A stretch of DNA of 64,000 nt, from contig JABWDB010000007.1 of the NCBI GenBank assembly GCA_019614645.1, positions 744,001-808,000 on the forward strand, written 5' to 3'. Below are positions 50,825 to 60,202 of this stretch, piece after piece. Both the position numbers and the translations under genes were made by a program. The DNA comes from Stratiolaelaps scimitus. Its lineage: Eukaryota > Arthropoda > Arachnida > Mesostigmata > Laelapidae. The stretch's first letter is position 1, and each line of letters begins with the position of its first letter. The notes below the pieces were generated by a model. That model had not been told where the DNA came from and did no database searches. It was given only the letters and a program-made list of their open reading frames with translations.

Positions 50825-52923
50825 TGTACGTAGGTATTTCAATCAATGCATAATATGTGTCGCTATTTATATAATAAATGTAATAAATATGGCTACACAA
50901 CATATTCAGCCATTCTATTATATGTAGCTATCAGCCAATATCACCCCCCCCGATATGCCCCGATCATTTTTCGGTGCCCGTTGCCACCATACCATACATC
51001 GTGTTTCGTAGACTAACTAATTATTCAACGTTTGTTCCTCATTTACGAATCGCCTATTGTCTGCTTGGTCAGGTGCTCGCAAGATTGTGGCTCGCTGTTG
51101 CCGCAGGTCGAAATGGACGAGGGTGATGAGGTGCGTTCGGTGACCGTGTCAACAACGACAAACGCCAGCGGCTGTCCAACCGTCAAAGTGATCTCCACTT
51201 CTCTGTCACCCTGTGTGGACACCGTCCCCAAGACGACCCTAGCGAACGGGACAGCTTCGACCGCAAGCCTCGTACAGGCTGCTCAGGCCAATCAAGCGGC
51301 AGCGGCGTTGGCCCTGCAGAGCTTCCCTGCAGCATTTCAGAATGGAATGGGCAGCGGTGACGGTGCGCATTCGACGCCCTTCAAGATCATTACTGTTTCA
51401 CCCAATGGCACGGCGCAGAACGCGGCAATTGCACTCGGTAGGTGGAGACTGGGACATGCACGCATTCTGTGCTTATTATGATTGCTATGAAACTTCTAAT
51501 GGGTTTGCCGAAGATGGAAGAGACATCTAGCGGGGTTAGATTTCGTCGTGGTCGTGCGTATTGAACACAATATCCGTATGGTACTGATGATCGGTGACGT
51601 CTGGTTTCTGACCCTCAGGCTGAGGTCAGCCCTTGAAGGGTCTTACGGAGCAATGCTGAAAGCAGTACCGTGGACGTTAAACGTTTAAGGCTGAGCGTCA
51701 GCCCAGAAAATTTCCTCTACTTGGGCAGAGGTCAGCCAGCGATCCTCGAGGGAGCGGCGGTGATTGGTTAAAATTCTATCATAGTGATCGTTTTGTGCCG
51801 CCCGCGAAACGAACAAAAAAATGTATTTGAAAAAAGGAGACGAATGTATGTTGAGGACGCCCTGCACCCGAGAACCGCTAGTGTACAATAGGCCGTAGTT
51901 TTTCCATGAGATCTGATTTTCTAATCGCAAAAACACCTCACGAGTTTCTTAAGTTGGCATGCAACTGCTGATCATGGCCAAGGTTCGGCAAATTGCTTGC
52001 TGGCGCCAGTTGCTACCGAGGTATGTCAAATGGTTCGAGTGTAGCGGTTTGGTCGCTCGGGTGTTCGGGAATATGGCTTGGAGTTGGCTATTTTATGTTT
52101 CGCACACGCGCAGGAGTACCAACAACGTTCAGCAGGTTTCCGTGCACCGAAGTATATGAAACTTGGAATCACTCTGTGTAATGCACATGTATTCAATTAA
52201 TGCCATGAGTCAACATAATGAGTATATCATTTTCTGTAGTCGTTGTGTTCGTTGTCTGGTTTGTCTTAGTCGCAAGATATACAATGCTTTGCGCTTGGCT
52301 AGGTTAAGTTTGGCAAGCCTCTTGAGGGCTAAGTCCTGGTCACGGGTTGCGCCCCTCGTTAGCTGACATTTTCATAGCGCTCATAATGATGCGTTTATCG
52401 TTTTTTCTTTTCTCGCTTAGGCGGTGCCACTGGGAACGGCAGCACGATCCTGATTCCATCCGGAGGTCAGACCCTTCTGCAGATGTTACAAGCAGCCAAA
52501 GTTGGCACTGGCCAAGAAGTAGTTGCCACCCCAAAGGAAAAGCGAGCCGCGTCGATTGAGAAGCGCATCGACACGTTCACCACATGGATCAAGGCGTACC
52601 TCGCCATGGTCGAGCCCGACGACCTCGATCGAATCGAGCTCGAAATTCACGAGCTTATGGTGAAGCACACCAAGCGAACCAAGGGTCACCAGTTCAAGCC
52701 GAAGTCGCGCAGCCATAAGGTAAAGAAGGTCAACGCCCAGACCGCTGCGGCTGCAGCCGTCGCCGCTGCGCAGGTGGCTCAGGTGGCTCAAGTGGTGCCA
52801 ACAGAGGCGAACGGTGTCGTGCTGACGAATGGACTCCTCAAGGAACTCAAACATGCTGCGGCACTGAAGCTGGTCGAACAGAACCAACATATCGCTCTCG
52901 CAGACAATGTCATCGAATCGTAA
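37176..52923 (+). CDS. MADF-domain putative transcription regulator (5 coding exons)
   Basis: Exons 37176-37714, 48885-49206, 49675-50153, 51073-51437 and 52421-52923 join in matching phases (2, 0, 2, 1) into 2208 bases, 735 aa. Residues 1-155 are a Gly/Ala/Ser- and Asp/Glu-rich, probably disordered tail. A MADF (Myb/SANT-like DNA-binding) domain spans about 157-265, seen in MKLIKLVRKDPCLWDPRH, KDKCWEHIARQV, RQRWKSLRDTFTRK and WKYFQQLKFLEHVI. A similar but diverged block lies at about 312-380 (RELIHYMRDWPLFW...RDMAIIQI). Poly-Ala and poly-Ser/Asn runs follow. Near 617-650 a helical segment resembles a BESS-type interaction motif, then a Lys/Arg cluster that may be a nuclear signal. MADF proteins are known as sequence-specific regulators in arthropods; the target here is unknown. 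A second start (37206, gacccgATGG) has better context than 37176. Confidence 0.88.
40507..40562. repeat. Two adjacent (TA)n tracts
   Basis: TA runs on either side of a TTGTATAGG interruption, near the middle of MADF intron 1. Confidence 0.85.
41262..41369. repeat. 27-30 bp minisatellite of CAA/CAG triplets and GTCAATATC
   Basis: About three to four copies of a unit made of four or five AAC triplets, then GTCAATATC, then two or three AGC triplets. Copy length varies by whole triplets, so both strands read as repeating peptides (Asn-rich on plus, Val/Ile-rich on minus). It is intronic. Confidence 0.85.
48885..49206 (+). CDS. MADF gene coding exon 2
   Basis: Completes the Arg codon and encodes 107 residues holding most of the MADF domain, then a linker with ANGANGTTQP. 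The donor is a perfect GTAAGT. Confidence 0.92.
49207..49674 (+). other. MADF gene intron 2
   Basis: A 468-base intron from GTAAGT to gtcatttcacag, with a TA run near 49470-49493. Nothing else is seen. Confidence 0.85.
49675..50153 (+). CDS. MADF gene coding exon 3
   Basis: Encodes PLDCDDEEEED, then the probable second MADF-like block, a 12-residue Ala-rich run, a Ser/Asn run and KAEPMDSDE. The exon ends GATGA before GTAAGT, phase 2; the in-frame TAA just past the donor is removed by splicing. KAEP resembles a SUMO acceptor motif (psi-K-x-E is only partly matched). Confidence 0.9.
50154..51072 (+). other. MADF gene intron 3
   Basis: A 919-base intron ending ctgcttggtcag. TA tracts lie near 50177-50192 and 50790-50819. 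No other feature is supported. Confidence 0.85.
51073..51437 (+). CDS. MADF gene coding exon 4
   Basis: Encodes a Ser/Thr-, Gln- and Ala-rich linker (EMDEGDEVRSVTVSTTTNAS, later AAQANQAAAALALQSF), typical of a low-complexity activation or interaction region. A nearer AG at 51105-51106 would break the frame, which decides the acceptor at 51071-51072. The donor is GTAGGT, phase 1. Confidence 0.85.
51438..52420 (+). other. MADF gene intron 4
   Basis: A 983-base intron ending ttttctcgcttag. A minus-strand open frame at 51685-51936 and repeated GGCTGAG(G/C)GTCAGCCC-like phrases near 51620-51740 suggest an old repeat copy, unassigned. Confidence 0.8.
52421..52923 (+). CDS. MADF gene coding exon 5 with stop codon
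   Basis: Encodes the C-terminal 166 residues: a Gly/Ile/Leu segment, IEKRIDTFTTWIKAYLAMVE (BESS-like helix), the Lys/Arg cluster RTKGHQFKPKSRSHKVKK, an Ala/Gln/Val run and an amphipathic end, then TAA. Confidence 0.92.
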
Positions 52924-53333
52924 ATTGCTCGGCCGCGTCTAGCTATAGTAATGTTGTGCATGCGATTGCATGAATCATCCAACGATGAACCGCTAAATGA
53001 ATCATGATCCACAGATGGACGGATGTGGATGAATGCATGAATAAATGAACGATTGAATCAATGACCCAGTGGCAGTATGGCCGCGCCAGTAATAATAGTA
53101 ACCCTATAGTCAAATGGCTGATGAAGTGTTGGCGCCTGATGCTGTAAGGCAGCCTCGCGTCGTGTAGAAGAGAGACATATTGAAAATCATATTTAACATA
53201 CACATACACACACATACACATTTACGTAAAGGCTCGGAGAGAGGTGTGCAATGCGCTGTCCGGTAAACAGGAGCGAGAAGACCTGTTTGTTGGCAGCTTG
53301 TGTATGCGTCATGTTAGGACTGGCAAGAATGAG

Positions 53334-53368
<35 letters not shown>

Positions 53369-54324
53369 ATAGATCGTGGTACTGTAGATTGTAGGGCAGA
53401 GTCATGCGGGGACGAGTATATCGATCGAAGATAGCCCGGGTCAGTCCGACACTCAGTGAATGAACGAATGAATTATGGCTGCGTGTTTGCAAACTATAGT
53501 GATTGCCCCTCTCTTCACATTGACGTAACATAGTCCACAAAGTTTCTAGTTGAAGAAAACTACCACAGAAGACGACATCACTACGGCATCCGATACGTAC
53601 AACAGACCAGCAGGGACACAATCATACATACACCTTAAGAAAATAGTCAGTCTTTTGTGAAAGCAGCGTGTGCACGCCCGAATTTCTGTTTGATAACCGT
53701 ACCGAACGTATTGCGCCACAGTTTTCACTGTGTCATCCAATAGATCCAATAGAAAGTATTGGCCGGTTGGCGGCAAATGGCGTCGCTGCGTTTTGTGATT
53801 TCTTCAATCTCAACTCGACATTATGATCTCTCCCGCTGAATGTACTGAAGAATTATATATATAGTTGAGGTATTTATTCTCGATCGTCTATAGTATGACT
53901 GTATCAGATGTTAAGTAACCTATGGCTTAATTTTTCCGTGAGCTTAATTGTTGCCCATGTATTTAATTTGTCATTGTTTTTGGTGGTGAGTAGCCATTAC
54001 ATTATATATATATATATATATAAAAGAGTGTGTGAAGAGAATCTCACGCGGTTTTGTTGAACTCTGCATTTTGTCCGGGGCCACATCTTGCCATATATAT
54101 GTCGACATGTGTATCCATTGAATTTTTGCTAAGTCAGCGGTCACTCTCATACAGAACCAGTCAGACGTACATCCACCCGCTAGTTGCGTGCATATCATGT
54201 GCACGCTCTTGTCTTTGCTTTAAGTGAACCTTGCCAAAGGATGTCAAATACTCCAAAGAGTGATGACGATATAATGACCATATATCAAAAAAAGGACGGC
54301 CAATAAAAATACCATATATTATAT

Positions 54325-54355
<31 letters not shown>

Positions 54356-54961
54356 CGTAAATATGAAAACATATATATATATATATATACAGAATAGGTA
54401 TCTCTATACATATGCATACATACAACTAAATATCATTTGTCACGTTACAAAAGATTCTGTAAATAGGAAGATCATACTCATTGGAAGGTCGTCAACAAAG
54501 TGAGCTGGTACATATATACTATAATTATTAATTATAAAAAATGATAATAATATTAACGATAATGATAATGTACTTGAATGACTTGAGCAAAAAATAAACG
54601 GCGTGCGTATTCATCGTCAAATCATACGATGTTGTTATGCATATCTAAATTATGCTATATATATATTTTTTTTTTATGAGTTTTGTTAAACGAAACGCCT
54701 TCTATATTATTATACGTGTGAGGTGTTTTTTTCTTGAACAATACGCGATAATGCGCTTCCAAATGAAAGGGGTTAGTGTAATTTGCGCTTCGAGTAACAA
54801 TTGCTCATTCTGGGTTTAGTTGATTACTACAATAACATGCAGATGGGCCATTGGTTCGAGCTCACCGCCATTGACGACAAGCGGTACTCGTTGCCCGCTT
54901 GCACAAAGAGAATCGGTGAGGTAGCGAAAGGGTTGGATGAGTCCGTGAAAATCGGGGAACA
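52924..54961. other. MADF 3' UTR and AT-rich downstream DNA
   Basis: No further coding exon. AATAAA occurs at 53040-53045, near 54302 and near 54593, so the 3' UTR could be short or up to 1.7 kb. Several (TA)n runs are present (53336-53364, 54002-54022, 54320-54354, 54371-54388). The ORFs here are AT- or CA-repeat artefacts; one at 54801-54983 just before the retrotransposon is unrecognised. Confidence 0.6.
53040..53045 (+). terminator. Possible proximal polyA signal of the MADF gene
   Basis: AATAAA 117 bases after the stop codon. More distal copies exist, so use of this one is a guess. Confidence 0.35.
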
Positions 54962-54973
54962 ATTTGAATTGTT
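54962..54973. repeat. Left copy of a putative target-site duplication
   Basis: ATTTGAATTGTT, identical to 56319-56330. It immediately precedes the first retrotransposon-like codons. It also lies within a 24-bp palindrome (54954-54977, 11-bp arms). Confidence 0.6.
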
Positions 54974-56118
54974 CCCCCTATGAGAGGCCCAGCGGCCTTG
55001 CCCTCAACTCCACGAAATGCGAGGTCTTCTCTTTGGCACTCCGACCTCCAGCAGTTGCTCCCAGGGAGCCGTCTCACTCAGAGTTCGTCCCTTGAGCTTG
55101 TCGGCTCCCCTCTTACGGACGAGGCCAACCGGCCACTATTGGACCGTTGCCTCGAGAGGACTGCCGTGATGCTCGACCGACTGTCCCTGTTGGCGGCTCA
55201 CCAGGGGCTCTTTCTCCTTCGATCCTGTTTCTCGGCGGCGCGCATGCAGCACTTGCTTAGGAAAAGCCCTGCCGGCACTGAGGCTTCAGCCCTTCACGCC
55301 TATGACGACATGGTGCTGGACGCCCTGACGACGGTCCTGAACCTCCAGTTTCCTCCGGCAGCGGCGTCGCAGGCTACCCTTCCAGTCCGCTTCGGTGGCC
55401 TCGGCATCCTCAGTGTACACCGTTTGGCCTGACGTTTGCTACGCAGTCTCGCTTCCGGCGGTCGCCGACATGGTTGCTACAATCTTCGTCCCGAAGCTCT
55501 CGACCACTTTTCCGCTTCCCGTGAAGCTGCCCTTGACCAGACGGGCGTCCTCGCCAGGGGCCCCTAGGACAAGCAGAACAAGCAGCGGGTATGGTCTGAT
55601 GTCCTCCACAAGGAGCTGCGGGACTTCCTTCTGGTCTCAGCACCACACGTTGCTGACCAAGCTCGCCTCCGGGCTGTCGACAGTCCTGGTGCGGGGGCAT
55701 GGCTCCACGCGCTGCCCTCCTCGTCCCTTGGCACTGCTCTCGGCGATCCCTTCCTCCGCTTCTGTGTTGGCCGCCGCCTCGGGGCCCCTGTGGTTGCGAC
55801 CCACAGCTGCGAGCGTTGCGGGCATCCTGCCACGACGAATGGCCACCACGGATTCTCGTGCGAGCGCAGTGCCGGTCGCCATCCACGGCACACGATGCTT
55901 AATGACACGCTCGTGAGGGCCCTCCACTCCGCCGTTATCCCTTGCACAAGGGATCCACAGGGCCTCGACGCTCCCGACGGGCGCTGCCCTGACGGCCTCA
56001 CTCTCATCCCCTTCCACCGAGGCCAGCACCTCGTTTGGGACGACACGGTGATTGACACTCTAGCACATTCTATGTCAACCACTGTGCAACCATCCCCGGT
56101 TATGCGGTGGTTACCTTA
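54974..56118 (+). pseudogene. Remnant RT C-terminus, zinc knuckle and endonuclease-like domain
   Basis: The protein starts in the RT palm/thumb (GLALNSTKCEVFSLAL), shifts frame between about 55080 and 55100, then reads on through RFGGLGILSVHRLA. In-frame stops follow at 55430 (TGA) and near 55564 (TAG). The same frame then gives a cysteine/histidine knuckle (CERCGHPATTNGHHGFSC, about 55808-55861), RHTMLNDTLVRAL, and a block with PDG...LVWD (about 55988-56043). That block resembles the PD-x-D core of restriction-like endonucleases of R2-type elements. Beyond the final stop an alternative frame continues VVTLGGHGPL, suggesting a further deletion or shift. It cannot encode a working protein. Confidence 0.8.
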
Positions 56119-56318
56119 GGCGGGCACGGCCCCCTTACTGCGAACTTCCTCGAAAGGGTCTACCATAGGCTGATCCGCCCCACCTGAGCAACGCCATCAC
56201 TTTCCTCGGGACAATGTCGGCGTAGCCCCGGTCCCAGCTAATCCCCCCCACCAATGATCTTTAGAAATAATTCCTAATTATTGTATGTTTGAATAAATGC
56301 AGCGAGCTGTTGTTGATG
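54974..56318 (+). mobile_element. 5'-truncated non-LTR retrotransposon (RT/CCHC/endonuclease type)
   Basis: The insertion is bounded by identical 12-bp repeats, is GC-rich against AT-rich flanks, and encodes only the 3' part of a LINE-like protein. Coding is on the plus strand. After the coding part come about 200 bases of tail ending in a GTTGTTGATG-like sequence rather than a clear poly-A. Truncation at the 5' end is the usual result of target-primed reverse transcription. The clade is inferred from domain order; the R2-like group with a C-terminal endonuclease is the best guess. Confidence 0.75.
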
Positions 56319-56330
56319 ATTTGAATTGTT
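56319..56330. repeat. Right copy of the putative target-site duplication
   Basis: ATTTGAATTGTT, the second copy of the 12-mer, directly after the element's tail. Confidence 0.6.
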
Positions 56331-58235
56331 TGAACAAGTTTAAGTTTGCTCTAAAGCCCTTCAGTGGACCCGTTATGCGATAGCTACCATGGTCTTATAT
56401 ATGTGAATAAAAAACGGATGATGACCATACTACTGTGCCAATACGTTTGCCGTAGGCGAAGGGTGGAGTCAGCCTGGAAAATTTGCTTGTTTTAAGGGAT
56501 TTTAGTATGGAGTGGTGACTCTGCCACGTATATCTACACCCGATGCGTCGGACGGTAGTAGTCCTTTAAAGCGAATCCGTTTGCAATTCTATGTTTCGTT
56601 AGCACGTTGTGCGCCTTATGTCAATTGATATCGTAAAGCGGGGATCATGTAGGGGTTTATCAAGCGAAATTGGTCTGAGAGTGAACGATGTGGCGCTCTT
56701 CAAGTTGGGTGCTTTTCGAATGAATCTGTGCTTTTCGTTTGTGTGAACACACATCGTTTATGTGAACGCGCACGCTGCCCCATTACGATGGGTGGTACCT
56801 GTCTACTGTTCAGCGCTTAGTTCATTAGGCAAATTCGGTACACTCTCGGAGCGTACACCTGTGACCGAGTGAACACGCCAAGCGTATTTTCTGCATCTTC
56901 ACAAACGTTTCTGCGTCAATCCGATTACGGAGCTCACAAAACGCTAAGACAGATAAGTTCGATGCTGCGCTCAGAAATATTTCCACTGCGACAATAGTAG
57001 ATGGATCGAGCTCGAATTCTACCTCACAAATGGATTCGTTTAATAGCCTGTGTGTTCGGTCGGAAGCAAATGAACTAGACATCACATCCTCTTGTACTGA
57101 AATATATTTCTATTCAATTGTTCTGAAGCGTTTTGTTTGTGTTTCTGATATTCTTGGTGGAGAAGCTAACGTGAACGAGTTCAGTCTTGCTAATCAACGA
57201 GCTGCCGGTTCACCGCCGCGCGACGAGTGAGTCCGCTGGTTCGAGTCCCGAGACATGGTGACGTAGAAGAGAACTCAAGTATCGAGACAATTGCACTTCC
57301 TTCAATAAACCAATAGACCTTTACCGTACCAATGCTCGCTGACAAATAGTATTTGTTATTGCTAAATAAAAGATGTTTTGCCTTGGTTATAACATGGCGG
57401 CGGAGCTAAACGGATAGCGATTTCGTGCGTCTAATCCCAATCTTTGCAAACTCCACAAGACATCCGACACTAGATTGAGAGACTTGTGAGTCGCACGTCC
57501 ATAGTACGTGGCCGCGACATTCGGTTATACCTACTAGACCTTCTCAAGTTGGGAACATCGCCGTAGCCAATATATGTGGGTCCGCGGAGCATTACTTTAT
57601 ACGCCTATAAGTCTTCGATAATAGCGGCTATATGTCGTGGCCTAAAAGTACAATTATTTCGAATCTGGCATTTTAGGCTATGCGTGTAATTTCTGTGATT
57701 TGCCGATCACTTTAATCAGCTCGTCGCGTGGCAGCAACTATGACAGCAAGTATTACACATATTAGCTTGTCAAATATGTTCGTGCAGTGGCTGGTGTCAC
57801 CTCACTGAGGACACGTCCATGACGAGCTCGGGTTGTCGCCAATTTTGACCTCCCAAGAAACAAACGAACCTCTGGACCTAGTGAAAGTTTTTCGAGACGC
57901 TCCTTTGTACCAAAACCTACACCATTCAGCCAAATCTCAGCAAACCAGGATAACACAAGGGAGTCACTACGATTTCAGCCTCAGGTAATCCGGGCTCGTC
58001 TGGGGGGGTTACCCCGGCATGCTCGGTAGAAGATGTTCCTTCTCGGGTGGCCACCCGTAATGTTCAAGCCAGGTTTGTCATTGCTTTTCGTGGGTTTTTC
58101 TCGACGAGAATGGATAGATTTACTTGATATTTTCTCATATCTTCGTTTAAAGAAACCATAATAGTTAGGCGAACGACGGACGCATCAGCCTGACGGTAGA
58201 AAGCTCTTAGCAATTGCGTAAATCGCACGCATATT

Positions 58236-58293
<58 letters not shown>

Positions 58294-60030
58294 TAGCTTG
58301 TCAATGGATTTTAATATATTATAATAACTATATGATTTGTATATATGGCTCATCGAGATAACGTTCGAATGTTATATAATATAATCTAGTAATTAACTTC
58401 AAGCATACGTCACTTAAAATAGAGCGCGCGTATAGCTTTATGTTAAAGTGCTATGTAATCATTGAAGCCGGTAAGAAATAGCTATTTCAGGCTCATGACG
58501 CCTTCGGATGGTCAACCATAGGCGACTCAATAGCGGTTGCAAGCTTCGTCCGTTTAGAATCGCTTCAGAGAATTGCTTCACATAATTCTGTTCTAGTTTC
58601 AGTTTTACACCCTCTCGTCTTGGCGGAGGAGAAGGCTTATTCAGTACATAGAGTTTGTTATTTTAAACCACAGGAAATGTTTTATGTGCGAACTAGATGA
58701 ATGGACACATGGATGTTACTATTCGAGGTTAACCGTTCGATGAAGTTTAGACAACATTGGCAAGCCGACTAATTGAACACAACGTTTTCCAACTGATCGC
58801 GCTGGGACGGCTGATGTACTACTGTCTGGCAGCAATCAGAGCAGAGTGTCTGGAAGAAATCTATACCGGCCGGTAAACGTTCATCCCGGCCAATGTTTCT
58901 CGCCGGCTATGCATGCGACAGTGGTTGCTGTTGTGGTAATAGCTGGAATACTCGGTGTAGTGGTGGCATCATCACTGGCAGCCGGGCTAGACACTTGCTC
59001 TGTTTGCCAACGAGTGACTGGTCCATAGGAATCGGGCCGTCATACGTAGATATACACAACACCGAGCTGCCTTCCCTCTCTGTTTCTCCTGAGAGTTGGC
59101 GTGCTCGGGGCACTCAGTCTGACAACGGACGGTGGGACGGTTAGCGGAGGGTTAGCGCCCGTTCTTGACCAGGAGACGGGCGGCGGCGGCGGCGGCGGCG
59201 ACGTCTGCCGTGAGTGTTTCTATGCTGAGCTCGGGCGGCTTCGAGCCTCACGAGTTCTCTCTTGGTCGGGCGAGTACGGCAGCAGCTGCAGAAGCTGGCA
59301 GAGAGCAGGCCAACCGGAGAGGTGAGGCCGACACGAGGCAGGCCCTCGTCATACAGATGCGGTAGCCGGACTACAACCCGCCCCAACAACAACTACTACG
59401 ACTACAACAACTACTACACTAGTGGTCATAGCATTCGGCTGCTAGCGTTGCACTGGTGTGGCGTACCGGTCGGTGGCCTACTACAGGCCACCAAGTGTGG
59501 CTGCAAGCGCGGTGGTCCGGTCGTGGCCTAGTAAAGCCGCCCAGCTACAGCTGCTGCCGCTGCTGCCACATCAGGACGAGCTGAGTGTCAGCTCAAACGG
59601 AGGAGGTCTCGGACGAGCGGGAACTAGAGTAATCGTGTGTGCGGGTCGCCTTTCACGAGGGCTCACAGTTCTGGTGGCGGTCCGTTCTGATCTACAGTGT
59701 ACGGCTGTCTTGCGTCTATGGTGCGGTGAGCTCGAATGAAGACCAGCCAGGAAACGCCGATCGGTGGCTAACCCGGCTTGGGGTATTTGTTGAATCAAAA
59801 ACAATACTCGAGGAGGAGCAGCAGCAGCAGCTTGTGTTTGGTGTTCTGTTATTGAAGGAAGAGCAACGAGGGAAGGACAGACAACGGGGAATCTCAAGTA
59901 AACACACACAAACCCTATTGTGGCTTATCGGAATAGTGTTGTTCTCGCTCGGTTCCTGGATCTCTCGTAGGAGTCGAGTACGAGTAAGTTCGTGCAATAA
60001 AATTTGTGGACGAGTTCATCTAGCGGCAGA
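56331..60030. other. Intergenic region and probable 5' UTR/promoter of the SDR gene
   Basis: No supported gene. It has mostly AT-rich anonymous DNA with a 52-bp (TA)n run at 58240-58291, then a GC-rich, triplet-containing stretch from about 59100 to 59850 that may be the SDR promoter and leader. An ORF at 59639-60034 overlaps the SDR start codon as ATGA and could be an upstream ORF. A GTAAGT at 59984 and AG at 60028-60029 would make an intron of only 46 bases in the leader, which is doubtful. Confidence 0.45.
58240..58291. repeat. Long (TA)n microsatellite
   Basis: Fifty-two uninterrupted bases of alternating A and T, the longest perfect TA run in the window. Confidence 0.92.
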
Positions 60031-60202
60031 ATGACAGCGGAGGCGGCCGAAAGTGTCGGAGTGTTTCTTGAGTGGTTTTATCATCTATTCCTGCCGATTG
60101 TTCTATTAGTCGGAGCACTTTGCTTTGCGAAATCAGTGATTAGGTCGACGAAGTTCTATGAAGGCAAGGAGCGACTTGACGGAAAGACGATCGTGATAAC
60201 AG
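60031..60202 (+). CDS. First coding exon of a retinol-dehydrogenase-like SDR
   Basis: Encodes MTAEAAESVGVFLEWFYHLF, a hydrophobic anchor (about residues 17-39), and then ERLDGKTIVITG, the first beta strand of a short-chain dehydrogenase/reductase Rossmann fold. The exon breaks after the first base of the Gly codon (phase 1) at a GTATAC donor, just before where the family has A-N-x-G-I-G of the NAD(P)-binding glycine motif. The anchor plus this N-terminus matches RDH11/12/13/14-type microsomal enzymes that use NAD(P)(H) on retinoid or other carbonyl/alcohol substrates; the substrate cannot be told. No continuation was found before 64000, so the gene is cut by the window. Confidence 0.75.

Noticed and set aside
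57238..57248. GGTTCGAGTCC, a pol III B-box consensus
   Set aside because: The neighbouring bases do not form a T stem and no A box lies at the right distance, so neither a tRNA nor a tRNA-derived SINE is supported.
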